64,000 nucleotides of DNA, taken from the NCBI GenBank assembly GCA_039821555.1, contig JBCBNX010000006.1:62001-126000 (forward strand). Reading direction: 5' to 3'. The position numbers and the translations under genes are program-made. The DNA comes from Bacteroidota bacterium. GTDB lineage: Bacteria > Bacteroidota > Rhodothermia > Rhodothermales > Rubricoccaceae. The notes under the pieces were generated by a model. It had not been told where the DNA came from. It saw nothing but the letters and a program-made list of their open reading frames with translations, and did not search any database. Below, in pieces: positions 27,554 through 36,373 of the stretch (position 1 is the first letter of the stretch; each line of letters starts with the position of its first letter).

Positions 27554-28474
27554 ATGACCGACCCGCTGCACACGCCCCTCATCCCGCACGCGCGGGTGGT
27601 CCCTCCCGTGGCACCGTCGCCCGCACGAGCCACGGCGCGACCGATGGAGGCACCGATGGAAGCGTCCACAGAGGCATTGCCTGAACCACCCGGTGGGGTG
27701 CCCGTCGCAGACGAGGCCCCGATCGCTGTAGTACGCACGGTGGCCGCGTCAGCGACGCCAGCCACAGTCCAGTACACGGCGATTGGTCCCGTTGCTGGGC
27801 GCGGGCCACTCCAACAGACACCGGAGCTGCAACCGAACCAGGAGCCGCATCCGGTCCGTGAGCCGCATCCAGATCAAGAACCGCATCCAGATCAGGAGCC
27901 AGAGTCTGCGCAGAAGCCGAGTGCGGCGCGGCGGTGGGGCATCGCCCTCGCGCTCATCCTGGCGAGCGCAGTGATCGGCGTCCTCCTCGCCGATCCGCCC
28001 GCGCGGTCGGGCCTCATTTCCGCACAGGGCGGCGATCTCCTGCTGCTCGTGGCAGAGCGGGGCCTCGACGTCGAGCCAGAGCAAGCGCTGACCGACCGGG
28101 AGGCTGCGCGTGCGTTCGTGCAGGACCAGACGGGGCTCCGCATCCAGCCGCCTCGCCTCGATGGGTCGGCGCTGACCGGCGCCGGCGTGGCGCGGTTCGC
28201 GGAGGCGTTTCCCGTGCCGATGTTCGTCGTCGAGGTGGCGGACGAGCGGGTGCCGATCTACGCGGTGACCTACGCACACCTTGACGCGGCAGAGGGCGCG
28301 GTGACACTCGCGCGGCCCATCGCCAACCGCATCGTCGCGCGCAACGTGCACGTGCAGCCGCTCGGCCCGGCGGGCGACGGGACGCTGACCTCGCTGGTGT
28401 GGCGGGACCGCGCCACCATCTATGTGGCGCTCACCGACGCCCCAGACGCGGTCGTGGGCGCCATCGAACTGTGA
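27554..28474 (+). CDS. Single-TM envelope protein with Pro-rich cytoplasmic part, unknown
   Basis: 306 residues from the ATG at 27554. Residues 1-125 are Pro/Ala/Glu-rich and probably disordered, including an 18-bp DNA repeat giving EPHPVR, EPHPDQ, EPHPDQ. A TM follows (RWGIALALILASAVIGVLLA), then an extracytoplasmic domain of about 150 residues (VPMFVVEVADERVPIYAVTY; GTLTSLVWRDRATIYVALTD). This layout resembles anti-sigma or DUF-type membrane sensors, but I do not recognise the domain. It lies in a run with the SAM hydrolase and overlaps the next gene by four bases (GTGA), which indicates coupling. Confidence 0.65.
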   Translation: MTDPLHTPLIPHARVVPPVAPSPARATARPMEAPMEASTEALPEPPGGVPVADEAPIAVVRTVAASATPATVQYTAIGPVAGRGPLQQTPELQPNQEPHPVREPHPDQEPHPDQEPESAQKPSAARRWGIALALILASAVIGVLLADPPARSGLISAQGGDLLLLVAERGLDVEPEQALTDREAARAFVQDQTGLRIQPPRLDGSALTGAGVARFAEAFPVPMFVVEVADERVPIYAVTYAHLDAAEGAVTLARPIANRIVARNVHVQPLGPAGDGTLTSLVWRDRATIYVALTDAPDAVVGAIEL

Positions 28475-28992
28475 CGCGCTGCGTGCTCATAGGGCTGCTG
28501 GGCGTCGCGCTCGGTACCGTTGGCTGCGCTTCGACCACGCCACCGGAGGCCGCGCCGCCCGTCTCCGAGGTGGCGGCGACCCCATCGATACGCACCGAGG
28601 CTCCAGTCCGCTCGGCGGCCGAGCAGGTGCAGAGCGCCGTACGGTACGCGTTCGGGTTGGAGGCCGCGCTCTTTGCACAGGCCGAGGCAATGACCTCCCA
28701 GGAGGACGTGGCGACGCACTTCCGCCAAGGCTTCGCCCCAGCGCTCGCCGACGACTTTGCCGCTTATTTCTGGGACCGCGACCGGCTCCGCACCGGCGAC
28801 CCAACTCTCGTCCCGCCCGACGAGGTCGTCATCCTGTCGTCCGGCGCTGACGCAGCCATCGCCTATTTCGAGACGCCGGTGGCGTTGCGGCAGACGTGGG
28901 GCTTGCCGCGCTACACCCGCGTGGAGATGGCCCAGCGGAGCGGACGGTGGATCGTCGCCGCGACGCGGCAGCAAGACGCTCGCCCGCGCTGA
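28471..28992 (+). CDS. Small lipoprotein of unknown function
   Basis: 173 residues from the GTG at 28471, which overlaps the preceding stop. The signal VTRCVLIGLLGVALGTVGC ends with a lipobox. The mature protein has an Ala-rich linker, then an alpha/beta domain (AVRYAFGLEAALFAQAEAMTS; PDEVVILSSGADAAIAYFET; YTRVEMAQRSGRWIVAATRQ) that resembles NTF2-like folds in pattern only. Translational coupling to the upstream membrane protein suggests a shared envelope job. Confidence 0.6.
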   Translation: MTRCVLIGLLGVALGTVGCASTTPPEAAPPVSEVAATPSIRTEAPVRSAAEQVQSAVRYAFGLEAALFAQAEAMTSQEDVATHFRQGFAPALADDFAAYFWDRDRLRTGDPTLVPPDEVVILSSGADAAIAYFETPVALRQTWGLPRYTRVEMAQRSGRWIVAATRQQDARPR

Positions 28993-29097
28993 CCAGGCGA
29001 CATCAGGGTTCCCGTCGGATTTCGCCAAGGGGGACCGTCGGGGATCGCTCCGGCAAGGTCGTCCGTATGTTTCCTCCCCACCTGCTTCCCCTTTGGA

Positions 29098-30567
29098 TTG
29101 ACTGACGTCCCCCAACGATTCCGGCGCTGGGCGCTGCTGTTCCTCGCCGATGCCCTCGTCGTGTACGTCGCGTTCGTAGGCGCGCTGGTGTTGCGGACCG
29201 GGCGCGCCGTGTGGCTGCCCAGCGAGGTCGGCTACGAGGCAACGTTTGCGATTACAGCGCTGGTCTCCCTCGCAGCGCTGCTGGTTGCCCGAGGCTACAC
29301 GCAGGCCCCGTGGACGATGCGCCTCGGCGACTACGCGCGGTTGACCAAGGCGCTCGCCGTCGGCGGCATCCTCGCGGTCGGGCTCGACTACCTCGCGGGG
29401 CCGTTCCGCATGCCGATGCGCGGGATCGTGGCAGGGCAGTGGCTGCTGACGGTGGTGGGTGTCCTCGGCGTTCGGATCGCAGCGCGGCTGGCCGTGGAGC
29501 GCTGGCCGAAGCTCGCTGGCGACCTCCTGCCCGTACCGCTCACGCTCCACCACCTGTTCGATCGCCCGGACCCGACGGTGGACCGTCCGGCGCTCGTGCG
29601 CTACCTCGCGCCGCGTACCGTCCTCGTCACGGGGGCCGGCGGCTCCGTGGGGTCCGAGCTGGCTCGGCAACTCGCGGCGTTTGGGCCGGCGCGGCTCGTG
29701 CTCGTAGACATCGGGGAGTTGGGCTTGTTCAACCTCGAACCGCAGCTCGCGGCCTACGACGGCGACCTCGTGCTCCGTATCGCCGACCTGCGCAACGAGC
29801 AGGCCGTGCAACGGCTCCTGACGACCTACCAGCCCGACGTAGTGCTGCACGCTGCCGCCTACAAGCACGTCCCGCTGATGGAGGCGCACCCGCGCGAGGC
29901 GTTCGCCAACAACACCTTGGCCACGGCGCGGCTCGTGCGCGCCTGCGAGGCCGCGGGCGTCGAGCAGTTCGTGTTTATCTCGACCGACAAGGCCGTTGCG
30001 CCCACGAGCGTGCTCGGCACCACGAAGCGGCTCGCCGAGTGGGCCGTCCGCGCGGGAGGCCGCACGATGCGCCGCAAGGCCGTCCGCTTCGGCAATGTCT
30101 TCGGCAGCCAGGGCTCTGTCGTGCCCCGCTTCGTCCAGCAGATCGAAGCCGGCGGCCCGGTCACGGTGACGCACCCCGAGATGACGCGCTACTTCATGTC
30201 CGCCGAGGAGGCCGCGACGCTTGTCCTCCACACGCTCGTGCTGGACGAGGCGCCGCTCTTCCTGCTTCGGATGGGCGAGCCGATGCGTATCGTGGACCTC
30301 GCCGAGCGGCTCATCCGTCACCTGGCGCCTGGGCAGGACATCGCCATCGAGTTCACAGGCATCCGGCCGGGCGAGAAGCTGCACGAGCAACTCTGGGAGC
30401 CCGACGAGCGCCCGACGGAGACGCGCCACCCCGCGATCCTCGGCCTCACGAGCACCCCGCCCCTCAGCCACGCCGAACTCGACACGCTCTTGCATGACCT
30501 GGCCGCCATCGACGAGGACGAAGCGCTTCGTACGGCGTTGCAGCGCGCCACCCAGCAGCACGCATAG
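29098..30567 (+). CDS. CapD/WbpM-like nucleotide-sugar dehydratase/epimerase, short form
   Basis: 489 residues from a TTG start; no better start is visible because TM1 begins at residue 10. Four N-terminal TMs (to about residue 135) are followed by an extended SDR domain: VLVTGAGGSVGSELARQLAA, PDVVLHAAAYKHVPLMEAHP, FISTDKAVAPTSVLGTTKRLAEW, RFGNVFGSQGSVVPRF. These match FlaA1/WbpM enzymes acting on UDP-HexNAc for surface polysaccharides. The family is usually about 600-650 residues with a CoA-binding-like domain between TMs and SDR; that domain is almost missing here. The residue normally Met in NxMGxSK is Leu. A glycosyltransferase lies opposite. Confidence 0.85.
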   Translation: MTDVPQRFRRWALLFLADALVVYVAFVGALVLRTGRAVWLPSEVGYEATFAITALVSLAALLVARGYTQAPWTMRLGDYARLTKALAVGGILAVGLDYLAGPFRMPMRGIVAGQWLLTVVGVLGVRIAARLAVERWPKLAGDLLPVPLTLHHLFDRPDPTVDRPALVRYLAPRTVLVTGAGGSVGSELARQLAAFGPARLVLVDIGELGLFNLEPQLAAYDGDLVLRIADLRNEQAVQRLLTTYQPDVVLHAAAYKHVPLMEAHPREAFANNTLATARLVRACEAAGVEQFVFISTDKAVAPTSVLGTTKRLAEWAVRAGGRTMRRKAVRFGNVFGSQGSVVPRFVQQIEAGGPVTVTHPEMTRYFMSAEEAATLVLHTLVLDEAPLFLLRMGEPMRIVDLAERLIRHLAPGQDIAIEFTGIRPGEKLHEQLWEPDERPTETRHPAILGLTSTPPLSHAELDTLLHDLAAIDEDEALRTALQRATQQHA

Positions 30568-30579
30568 ACGCCTCGGTCT

Positions 30580-31659
30580 TCATCGACGTGGTCGCCGAGA
30601 CCGTTCGTCTTCGATCTCGGCGAAGTAGCGAGCGGGGTTCAGGAAGGCGCCGGACCGGCCGCGCAGCCCGAGCCAGAACGCGCGGGCATTCCAGCGGAGC
30701 CGCGTGCGCCACGCCCACCCGAGACGTCGCGCCGCGAGCGCGTCGGTGACGAGGTAGCCCGCATGCAGCGCCGCGTGCCGCCAGCGACGGCGGCGCCACC
30801 CCAGGTGCTTCCAGACGAGGTGCCGATTGCGAAAGTAGTAGACCCGTTTCCAGTGGGCGCGGTCGGGCCAGAGGTCGAGAGCCGGTTTGCCCGTGAGCCA
30901 GCCTTTGAGCGCGGAGCGGACGAGCACGGTGTCGGTAGGCGGTGGGACCTGGCGGCGGAGGCCCGCGTCCGGCACGAGCGCTGAGGCACCGGGACCGAGC
31001 GCATGGTAGACAGCGATGGCGAAGTGCGTATCGTCAGCTGTGATGAAGAGTCCGGCGTCTGGCTGCGCCGCCTCGCTGTGGGGGCCCGCCGCGTCCAGCG
31101 CACGACGATGCACGAGCGGCCCCTCGAACGTGAATACGTCCGTGGCGCACCAGCGCGGTGGTGATTCGGGTTCGGTTGCAGGGGCGTCGAGCGAGGTGGG
31201 GCAGTCGAGCGGGACGTAGCGCTGCCGAGCGTCGTCGAGGCGGTGCTCGGCGCGGCGGACGGTACCGTCGGCCTCCCGGCGCTCTGGGACGACGACCGCC
31301 TTGCCACTCGACGCAGCAACCGCGAGGAGCAACGCCAGGCAGTCGGGCTCCGGGACCACGTCGTCGTCCATCACCCAGACGAAGTCGAACGGTCGGCCTT
31401 CGTGCACGGCGTGCTGTGCGTGAGCGAGCCCCGCATGGAAGCCGCCCGCCGAGCCCGTGTTACGATCGAGGCGTAGGTGCTCCACGGCCGGATGCTGCGC
31501 GGCGAGGAAGGCCGCCGTGTCGTCCGTCGAGGCGTTGTCCACCACGAGCACGTGGTCGAGGGCGTGCGTCTGCGCAGCGAGCCCCGCGAGGGTATCGGCC
31601 AGCAGCGCCCGGCGGTTGTAGGTGACGATGAGGGCGCAGACTCTGGACACAAGCGTCAT
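30580..31659 (-). CDS. Family 2 glycosyltransferase (GlfT/rhamnosyltransferase-like)
   Basis: 359 residues from the ATG at 31659, which overlaps the upstream stop as ATGA. The GT-A domain is clear: VCALIVTYNRRALLADTLAGL, VLVVDNASTDDTAAFL, LDRNTGSAGGFHAGLAHA and the DxD region VWVMDDDVVPEPDCL. The RNxGxxGG pattern and length fit the group that includes galactofuranosyl- and rhamnosyltransferases. The C-terminal third is rich in Arg/Trp and probably membrane-associated. It may act with the neighbouring WbpM-like enzyme on a surface glycan. The acceptor is unknown. Confidence 0.88.
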   Translation of the reverse strand: MTLVSRVCALIVTYNRRALLADTLAGLAAQTHALDHVLVVDNASTDDTAAFLAAQHPAVEHLRLDRNTGSAGGFHAGLAHAQHAVHEGRPFDFVWVMDDDVVPEPDCLALLLAVAASSGKAVVVPERREADGTVRRAEHRLDDARQRYVPLDCPTSLDAPATEPESPPRWCATDVFTFEGPLVHRRALDAAGPHSEAAQPDAGLFITADDTHFAIAVYHALGPGASALVPDAGLRRQVPPPTDTVLVRSALKGWLTGKPALDLWPDRAHWKRVYYFRNRHLVWKHLGWRRRRWRHAALHAGYLVTDALAARRLGWAWRTRLRWNARAFWLGLRGRSGAFLNPARYFAEIEDERSRRPRR

Positions 31660-32825
31660 TGCGGCGCATCGTCGCTCTTCGTGAACCACCGCGCCAGCAC
31701 GCGCTCGGCGGAGTGCCCGCGCGGCGTGAAGCCGAGGTCGATGCCGTCCTGCGGCGCGCCGTCCACGTCGGCTTCGTGGTGCCAGTCAGGACGGGTGGCG
31801 AGCGGCGGCTTCCATTTCCAGAACACCGCGCCGGCCACGGCCGGGTCGTCCCACCACGTCTCGAAGAATGCGGCGTAGAGCTGCCGCTGGAGCGTCGTGT
31901 CGGGCTGGACGACGCCGCGTTCGCCGCGCTCCGGCCAACGCCACGGCTCGGCGGCGGCGTAGGGCACGCTGCGGTAGCCGACCTCAGTGAACAGGATCGG
32001 GCGGTCCCATTGCTCGGAGAGCGCGCGGATCGTCTCCGCGTGCGGTTTCCACCCATCGCAGAGCGACGCGACCGTGTGTGTGGTGTCCCCGGATGCCGCG
32101 AGCGGGTAGTAGGCCTGCAGGCCGATCACGTCGAGGGCATCCCAGAAGGTGACGAACTCAGCGTCGTCGTGCCAGTTGGCGGCGTAGGTGAGCGGCCCGT
32201 CGTACACGGTGCGGAGCGTGTCGGCGAGGCTGCGCCAGAAAGCCGGGCGTTCCTGGACAGCGCGGCTCATCTCGGTGCCAATCACGAGCAGCGCCGCGTC
32301 GATTTCCTGAGCGATGCCGGCGTGGTAGAGCAGGTAGTCGCGGTAGCGCGCCTCCCAGGCCCGCCAGCGCTCCTCAGAATCAAAGCCGATGGTGGCCGAC
32401 CACTCGCCCTCGTCCCGCCCGAGCCAGAGCTGCGGCTTGACGATGAGCTGCATCCCGAGCGTGTCGGCCTGGGCTGCGAGGGCCCGTGCGCCCGTCGTGC
32501 TCTCGGAATACCAACCCGGCTCGGGGTTGAAGCGCAGGTTTGGGTCGTCGTGCGTGCGTTGGAAGGCGTAGGGGATGAGCGCGAGGTGCGTCACACCCAG
32601 CGCGGCGAGCTCGGGCAGCGCGTCGTCGGTGGGTCGCCCGACGGCGTCGAGCGTCATGCCGCGCACCTTGGCCGGGAAGGGCGAGACCGGCTCTCCAGCG
32701 GCTGCAGCGGACGCGAGTGGTACCGCCTCGGCGTCTGACGCGCTCGTGCTGAAGAAGAGCACCGGGGCGACGAGCAAGGCCGCCGCAGCCAGCGTGAAGA
32801 CGAGGACGAGGAGCAGGCGGCGCAT
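31656..32825 (-). CDS. GH113-like glycoside hydrolase, membrane-anchored or secreted
   Basis: 389 residues from ATG. A signal/anchor (LLLVLVFTLAAAALLVAPVLF) precedes a TIM barrel of about 320 residues. The sequence resembles family GH113 (beta-mannanase group): FPAKVRGMTLDAVGRPTDD, LIPYAFQRTHDDPNLRF, LIVKPQLWLGRDEGEW, then Glu in LLVIGTEMSRAV as the likely acid/base and Glu in ILFTEVGYRSVPYA as the nucleophile. The substrate may be a mannan or another beta-glycan; I cannot say which. It is translationally coupled to the glycosyltransferase, an unusual pairing that suggests glycan synthesis with trimming rather than feeding. Confidence 0.82.
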   Translation of the reverse strand: MRRLLLVLVFTLAAAALLVAPVLFFSTSASDAEAVPLASAAAAGEPVSPFPAKVRGMTLDAVGRPTDDALPELAALGVTHLALIPYAFQRTHDDPNLRFNPEPGWYSESTTGARALAAQADTLGMQLIVKPQLWLGRDEGEWSATIGFDSEERWRAWEARYRDYLLYHAGIAQEIDAALLVIGTEMSRAVQERPAFWRSLADTLRTVYDGPLTYAANWHDDAEFVTFWDALDVIGLQAYYPLAASGDTTHTVASLCDGWKPHAETIRALSEQWDRPILFTEVGYRSVPYAAAEPWRWPERGERGVVQPDTTLQRQLYAAFFETWWDDPAVAGAVFWKWKPPLATRPDWHHEADVDGAPQDGIDLGFTPRGHSAERVLARWFTKSDDAPQ

Positions 32826-32960
32826 GGCGAAGAGTGCAGCGGTGAGGTCGCGTTGCCGTGCAGCGGCGGAGCCGCCCGGCCAAACAGCGCGGAGAGGTGA
32901 ACGTACGGCAGGCTCGTTTCCCTGTTTCTGCGATTGACACGGCGCTCAAGCCCGAGCACC

Positions 32961-33007
32961 TTTCACCGCTTCACCGCTTCACCGCTTCACCGCTTCACCG
33001 CTTCACC
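32961..33007 (+). repeat. 8-bp tandem repeat abutting the arsA start codon
   Basis: One TTTCACCG, four CTTCACCG and one CTTCACC stand in tandem, the last ending directly at the ATG at 33008. There is no Shine-Dalgarno sequence. Copy-number change here would alter the translation leader of the ATPase without changing the protein. Confidence 0.9.
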
Positions 33008-34195
33008 ATGCCTCGCATCCTCCTCTTCACTGGCAAAGGCGGCGTCGGCAAGACGACTACCGCCGCCGCCACGGCGCTCGCTGCCGCCCGACGCGGCCTC
33101 CGCACGCTCGTCCTCTCCACGGACCCCGCCCACTCGCTCGCCGACGCGCTCGACCGGCCGCTCGGCCCTGAACCGGTTGCCGTTGCCGACAACCTCTGGG
33201 CGCAGGAGATCGACCTCTACTACTCGATGAAGAAGCACTGGGCGAGCCTGCGCGACCTGCTGCTCGTCCTCTTCAAGTGGCAGGGCGTCGAGAAGGTGGC
33301 CGCTGAAGAACTCGCGGCGCTGCCCGGCATGGGCGAGGCCTCGGCGCTGCTGTGGGTCGAGCAGGTCTACGAGGCGGGCACCTACGACCTCATCGTGCTC
33401 GACGCGGCGCCGACGGGGGAGACGCTCACGCTGCTCACCCTCCCCCAGGTGACGCAGTGGTGGGTGGCGAAGGCGTTCCCGTTCCAGAAGGCCGCGATCA
33501 AGTCGGTCGGCCGCGCGGTCCGCGCCACCACCGGCATCCCGCTCGACAAGGGCTACGAGGAACTCGACCGCCTCTTCGGCAAGCTCGAAGCCATCCAGGC
33601 GGTGATGCAGGACCCGGCGGTGACCTCGGTGCGGCTCGTCTGCAACCCCGAGCGCATGGTGATCGCCGAGGCGCGGCGCGCGCACACCTACCTCCAACTC
33701 TACGGCTACCACGTCGATGCGGTCGTGGTGAACCGCGTGCTGCCAGACACGGAGGCGACCGCCGACGGCTTCCTCACGAAGTACGTCGCCGCGCAGCGGG
33801 GCTATCTCGACGAGATTGCCGACAGCTTCGCCCCGCTGCCCATCCTCCGCGTCCCGCACCAGGGCCAGGAGGTGTTCGGCCTCGATCTCCTCGACCAAAT
33901 CGGCGACACCCTCTACCCAGTCGAGGGCGACGACCCGCGCGACCCGGCGTCCGTGCTCCACCGCGAGCCGACCACCAAGCTCACCGAAGTCGGCGACGCC
34001 TACGACCTCGCGCTCCGTGTCCCTTTCGCCGATGCCGACGAGATCGTGGCCGAGCAGTTTGCCGACGAGGTCGTCGTGCAGGTGCGCAACCAGCGGCGGC
34101 ACGTGGCGCTGCCCAACTTCCTCGCCTACTACACGCTCACGGACGCCGAGCACGACCAGACCTGGCTCCACCTCCGCTTCGAGCCTTCGTCATGA
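33008..34195 (+). CDS. ArsA/Get3-family ATPase
   Basis: 395 residues from the ATG at 33008. Single-domain member of the anion-pump/tail-anchored-protein ATPase family. Deviant Walker A GKGGVGKTTTAAATALAA, switch I STDPAHSLADAL, switch II region YDLIVLDAAPTGETLTLLTLP, and the A-loop VRLVCNPERMVIAEA are present. A C-terminal domain (from about 320) ends YTLTDAEHDQTWLHLRFEP. In Bacteroidota and Chlorobi such proteins are not tied to arsenic; no ars genes are near. The last 60 codons are duplicated at 36374-36564, beyond the inserted LRR gene. Confidence 0.92.
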   Translation: MPRILLFTGKGGVGKTTTAAATALAAARRGLRTLVLSTDPAHSLADALDRPLGPEPVAVADNLWAQEIDLYYSMKKHWASLRDLLLVLFKWQGVEKVAAEELAALPGMGEASALLWVEQVYEAGTYDLIVLDAAPTGETLTLLTLPQVTQWWVAKAFPFQKAAIKSVGRAVRATTGIPLDKGYEELDRLFGKLEAIQAVMQDPAVTSVRLVCNPERMVIAEARRAHTYLQLYGYHVDAVVVNRVLPDTEATADGFLTKYVAAQRGYLDEIADSFAPLPILRVPHQGQEVFGLDLLDQIGDTLYPVEGDDPRDPASVLHREPTTKLTEVGDAYDLALRVPFADADEIVAEQFADEVVVQVRNQRRHVALPNFLAYYTLTDAEHDQTWLHLRFEPSS

Positions 34196-34294
34196 GCGAT
34201 CGCTAGGTCTAGCATGGCCGACCATGCATCTGACGAACTGGATGGTAGTAAGTTGGTTACGTGTTCTCTACCCTCACGTTCTGGTTACGTAGCT

Positions 34295-36352
34295 ATGTAT
34301 GGCCCTCCGACGAGCGGATATGTGCGCGCACCATCTCGGTTCGCGCTGGTACTCCTTCTGCTGTGCGCTGCCCTGGCCGGGTTGACGGCACCTGCTGCCG
34401 CTCAGTGTGCAGGCTCGGTCTACCTATCTTCTCAGAGCGACGTGGAGGCGTTTGATTGCGAGGTCGTGGGCGATTCGCTCGTGATTCGCAGCCTGGATGA
34501 CGCCATCACCAGCGTGGAGGCTCTCAGCCAGTTGACGCGCGTCGACGGTCCCTTGTTAGTCCTCGACAATGGCAGCCTGGACGACCTTGCTGGGCTAGAG
34601 GCGCTGACGATGGTTGGCGGCGACCTTGTTGTCAGGGACAACGCAATAGTTCGTACCCTAGACGCGCTCTCAGCGCTCACAGCGGTAGGAGGTACCCTGC
34701 TCGTTGAAGCGAACGCCAGCCTTGAGAATGTGGACGGCCTGACCCGGGTGCGTACGGTCGGCGGCGACGCCGCCCTCGTGGATCTCCCCGCACTCGACCG
34801 GCTCGGGGCATTCGACCAACTCGTCTCAGTGGGTGGGACGCTTCGATTTGACGGACTCAGCATGCTGAGCGCCCTCGACGACTTCGCCGCGCTCAGCACG
34901 CTGGGTGGTCTCGAAGTGACGGGCCTACCTCTGCTCCAACAGTTCCGGTCACTACCCCTGGTCGAGCGTGTCGAGGGCGCTATCAGATGGGTGGACAATG
35001 CGGCGCTGGAGGGCATCACGGGATTGGGCCGCCTGGAGGAGGTTGGCGCTAGCCTGGAGCTTCGTGCCAGCCCCGAACTCGACGATCTTAGCGGGTTGGC
35101 ACAGACGCAGACCGTTGGCGGGGATCTCCGCATAGAGTTCCTGAACGCACTTCGGACGCTCGACGCTTTCGGCAACCTCCAGCGCGTCGGCGGTGACCTC
35201 CGCGTCGAACTCAGCCGTAGCATTACCACCCTGGGCGACCTCGCCTCCCTGGAGCGCGTCGATGGCGGCTTCTTCGTCCGTAGCCTATCGAGTCTGACGC
35301 GTCTTGGGACGCTCTCGGCGTTGGCGTCGGTCGGAGGCGACTTTTCGATATCCAGCGTTCCGGTGCTCACTAACCTAAGCGGCCCATCGGCGCTTACCGA
35401 GGTCGGGGGGAGTTTCACGGTAGCCGAGGCGCTTGAGCTGCGTAGCACGAACGGGTTGCCGTTGCTCGAGTCCGTCGGCGGCTCGTTCTCGATTTTCAGC
35501 ACGTTCAAGATTGCAGCCCTCAGTGGGTTTACCTCTCTGGCACGGGTTGGAGGCAATGTTGTCATCGAGTCAAACGACTTCGTCAACTTGAATGGCCTGC
35601 GGGGGCTCACCGAGATCGGAGGCAATCTGGACCTGCAGAACAATCAGCTCACGAGCCTCAATGGCCTTACATCCCTCACCCGGATCGGTGGTCGGCTGGT
35701 GCTGAGTGAAGCACTCCTGCAAAGCATTAGTGGCCTGGACGCCGTGGAGGCGATTGGAGGCAGCGTGTCTGTGAGCTTCACCAGCTTGCCCGAAATCAAT
35801 GGGCTGCGTTCGCTGACCCGGATTGGAGAAGACCTGCTCATTGAGAACAACTCACGCCTCACTAATCTCGACGGTCTGGCTGGACTGCAGAGCATCAATG
35901 GTGAACTGGTCGTGGTCGGAAACCAATTCCTCTCGTCATGCACGTGCGGCATCGGTCGACTGTTGTCTGAGGGAGGAGGTGTCACGAGCGCAAGGATTCA
36001 AACCAATGCGCCTGGATGCAATACGCCAGAGGAGGTGCAGGCCTCCGATTCGTGCGCGACGAGTGCCGAGGAGAACACCCCGGAACCGTCCGTGGCGACT
36101 CTTGCAAATGGCTACCCAAACCCAGCGTCTGGAGAGGTCACGGTAGCCTATGAGATTCCCAGTGTAGGCATGGTGGAACTAGCTGTGTTCGACCTCATGG
36201 GGCGCGAGGTAGCACGCCTAGTCGACAGGGTGCAAGCAGCCGGGGTCTATGAAGCTGACTGGGCCGTGAACAACGTAGCGCCTGGGTTCTATCTCCTCAG
36301 GCTACGCCATAAAGACGACGTACGGACTAGTCGAGTGACCCTAGGCCACTAG
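34295..36352 (+). CDS. Secreted LRR/L-domain-like repeat protein with T9SS sorting domain
   Basis: 685 residues from the ATG at 34295, chosen because a signal peptide (FALVLLLLCAALAGLTAPAAAQ) follows; an upstream ATG at 34214 adds unlikely residues. Residues about 45-560 consist of some twenty 22-24-residue repeats of the form LxxVGGxLxIxxNxxLxxLxGL, as in receptor L-domain/leucine-rich solenoids. The Cys pair SSCTCG closes the solenoid. The C-terminal 80 residues (GYPNPASGEVTVAYEIP, LAVFDLMGREVARL, PGFYLLRL) are a type A T9SS domain, so the protein is sent to the cell surface. Base composition is clearly lower in G+C than neighbours, and it sits between two copies of the arsA tail, so it was probably acquired. 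Confidence 0.9.
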   Translation: MYGPPTSGYVRAPSRFALVLLLLCAALAGLTAPAAAQCAGSVYLSSQSDVEAFDCEVVGDSLVIRSLDDAITSVEALSQLTRVDGPLLVLDNGSLDDLAGLEALTMVGGDLVVRDNAIVRTLDALSALTAVGGTLLVEANASLENVDGLTRVRTVGGDAALVDLPALDRLGAFDQLVSVGGTLRFDGLSMLSALDDFAALSTLGGLEVTGLPLLQQFRSLPLVERVEGAIRWVDNAALEGITGLGRLEEVGASLELRASPELDDLSGLAQTQTVGGDLRIEFLNALRTLDAFGNLQRVGGDLRVELSRSITTLGDLASLERVDGGFFVRSLSSLTRLGTLSALASVGGDFSISSVPVLTNLSGPSALTEVGGSFTVAEALELRSTNGLPLLESVGGSFSIFSTFKIAALSGFTSLARVGGNVVIESNDFVNLNGLRGLTEIGGNLDLQNNQLTSLNGLTSLTRIGGRLVLSEALLQSISGLDAVEAIGGSVSVSFTSLPEINGLRSLTRIGEDLLIENNSRLTNLDGLAGLQSINGELVVVGNQFLSSCTCGIGRLLSEGGGVTSARIQTNAPGCNTPEEVQASDSCATSAEENTPEPSVATLANGYPNPASGEVTVAYEIPSVGMVELAVFDLMGREVARLVDRVQAAGVYEADWAVNNVAPGFYLLRLRHKDDVRTSRVTLGH

Positions 36353-36373
36353 CCCGTCCCCAACATGAGTGGG

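Noticed and set aside
33008-34195. Arsenite pump role for the ArsA-type protein
   Set aside because: It is a single-domain form, and no arsB, arsC, arsD or arsR gene is near, so no arsenic role is claimed.
34193-34205. GCGATCGC palindrome near 34197
   Set aside because: It resembles the cyanobacterial HIP1 octamer but I saw it only once, so it carries no weight.
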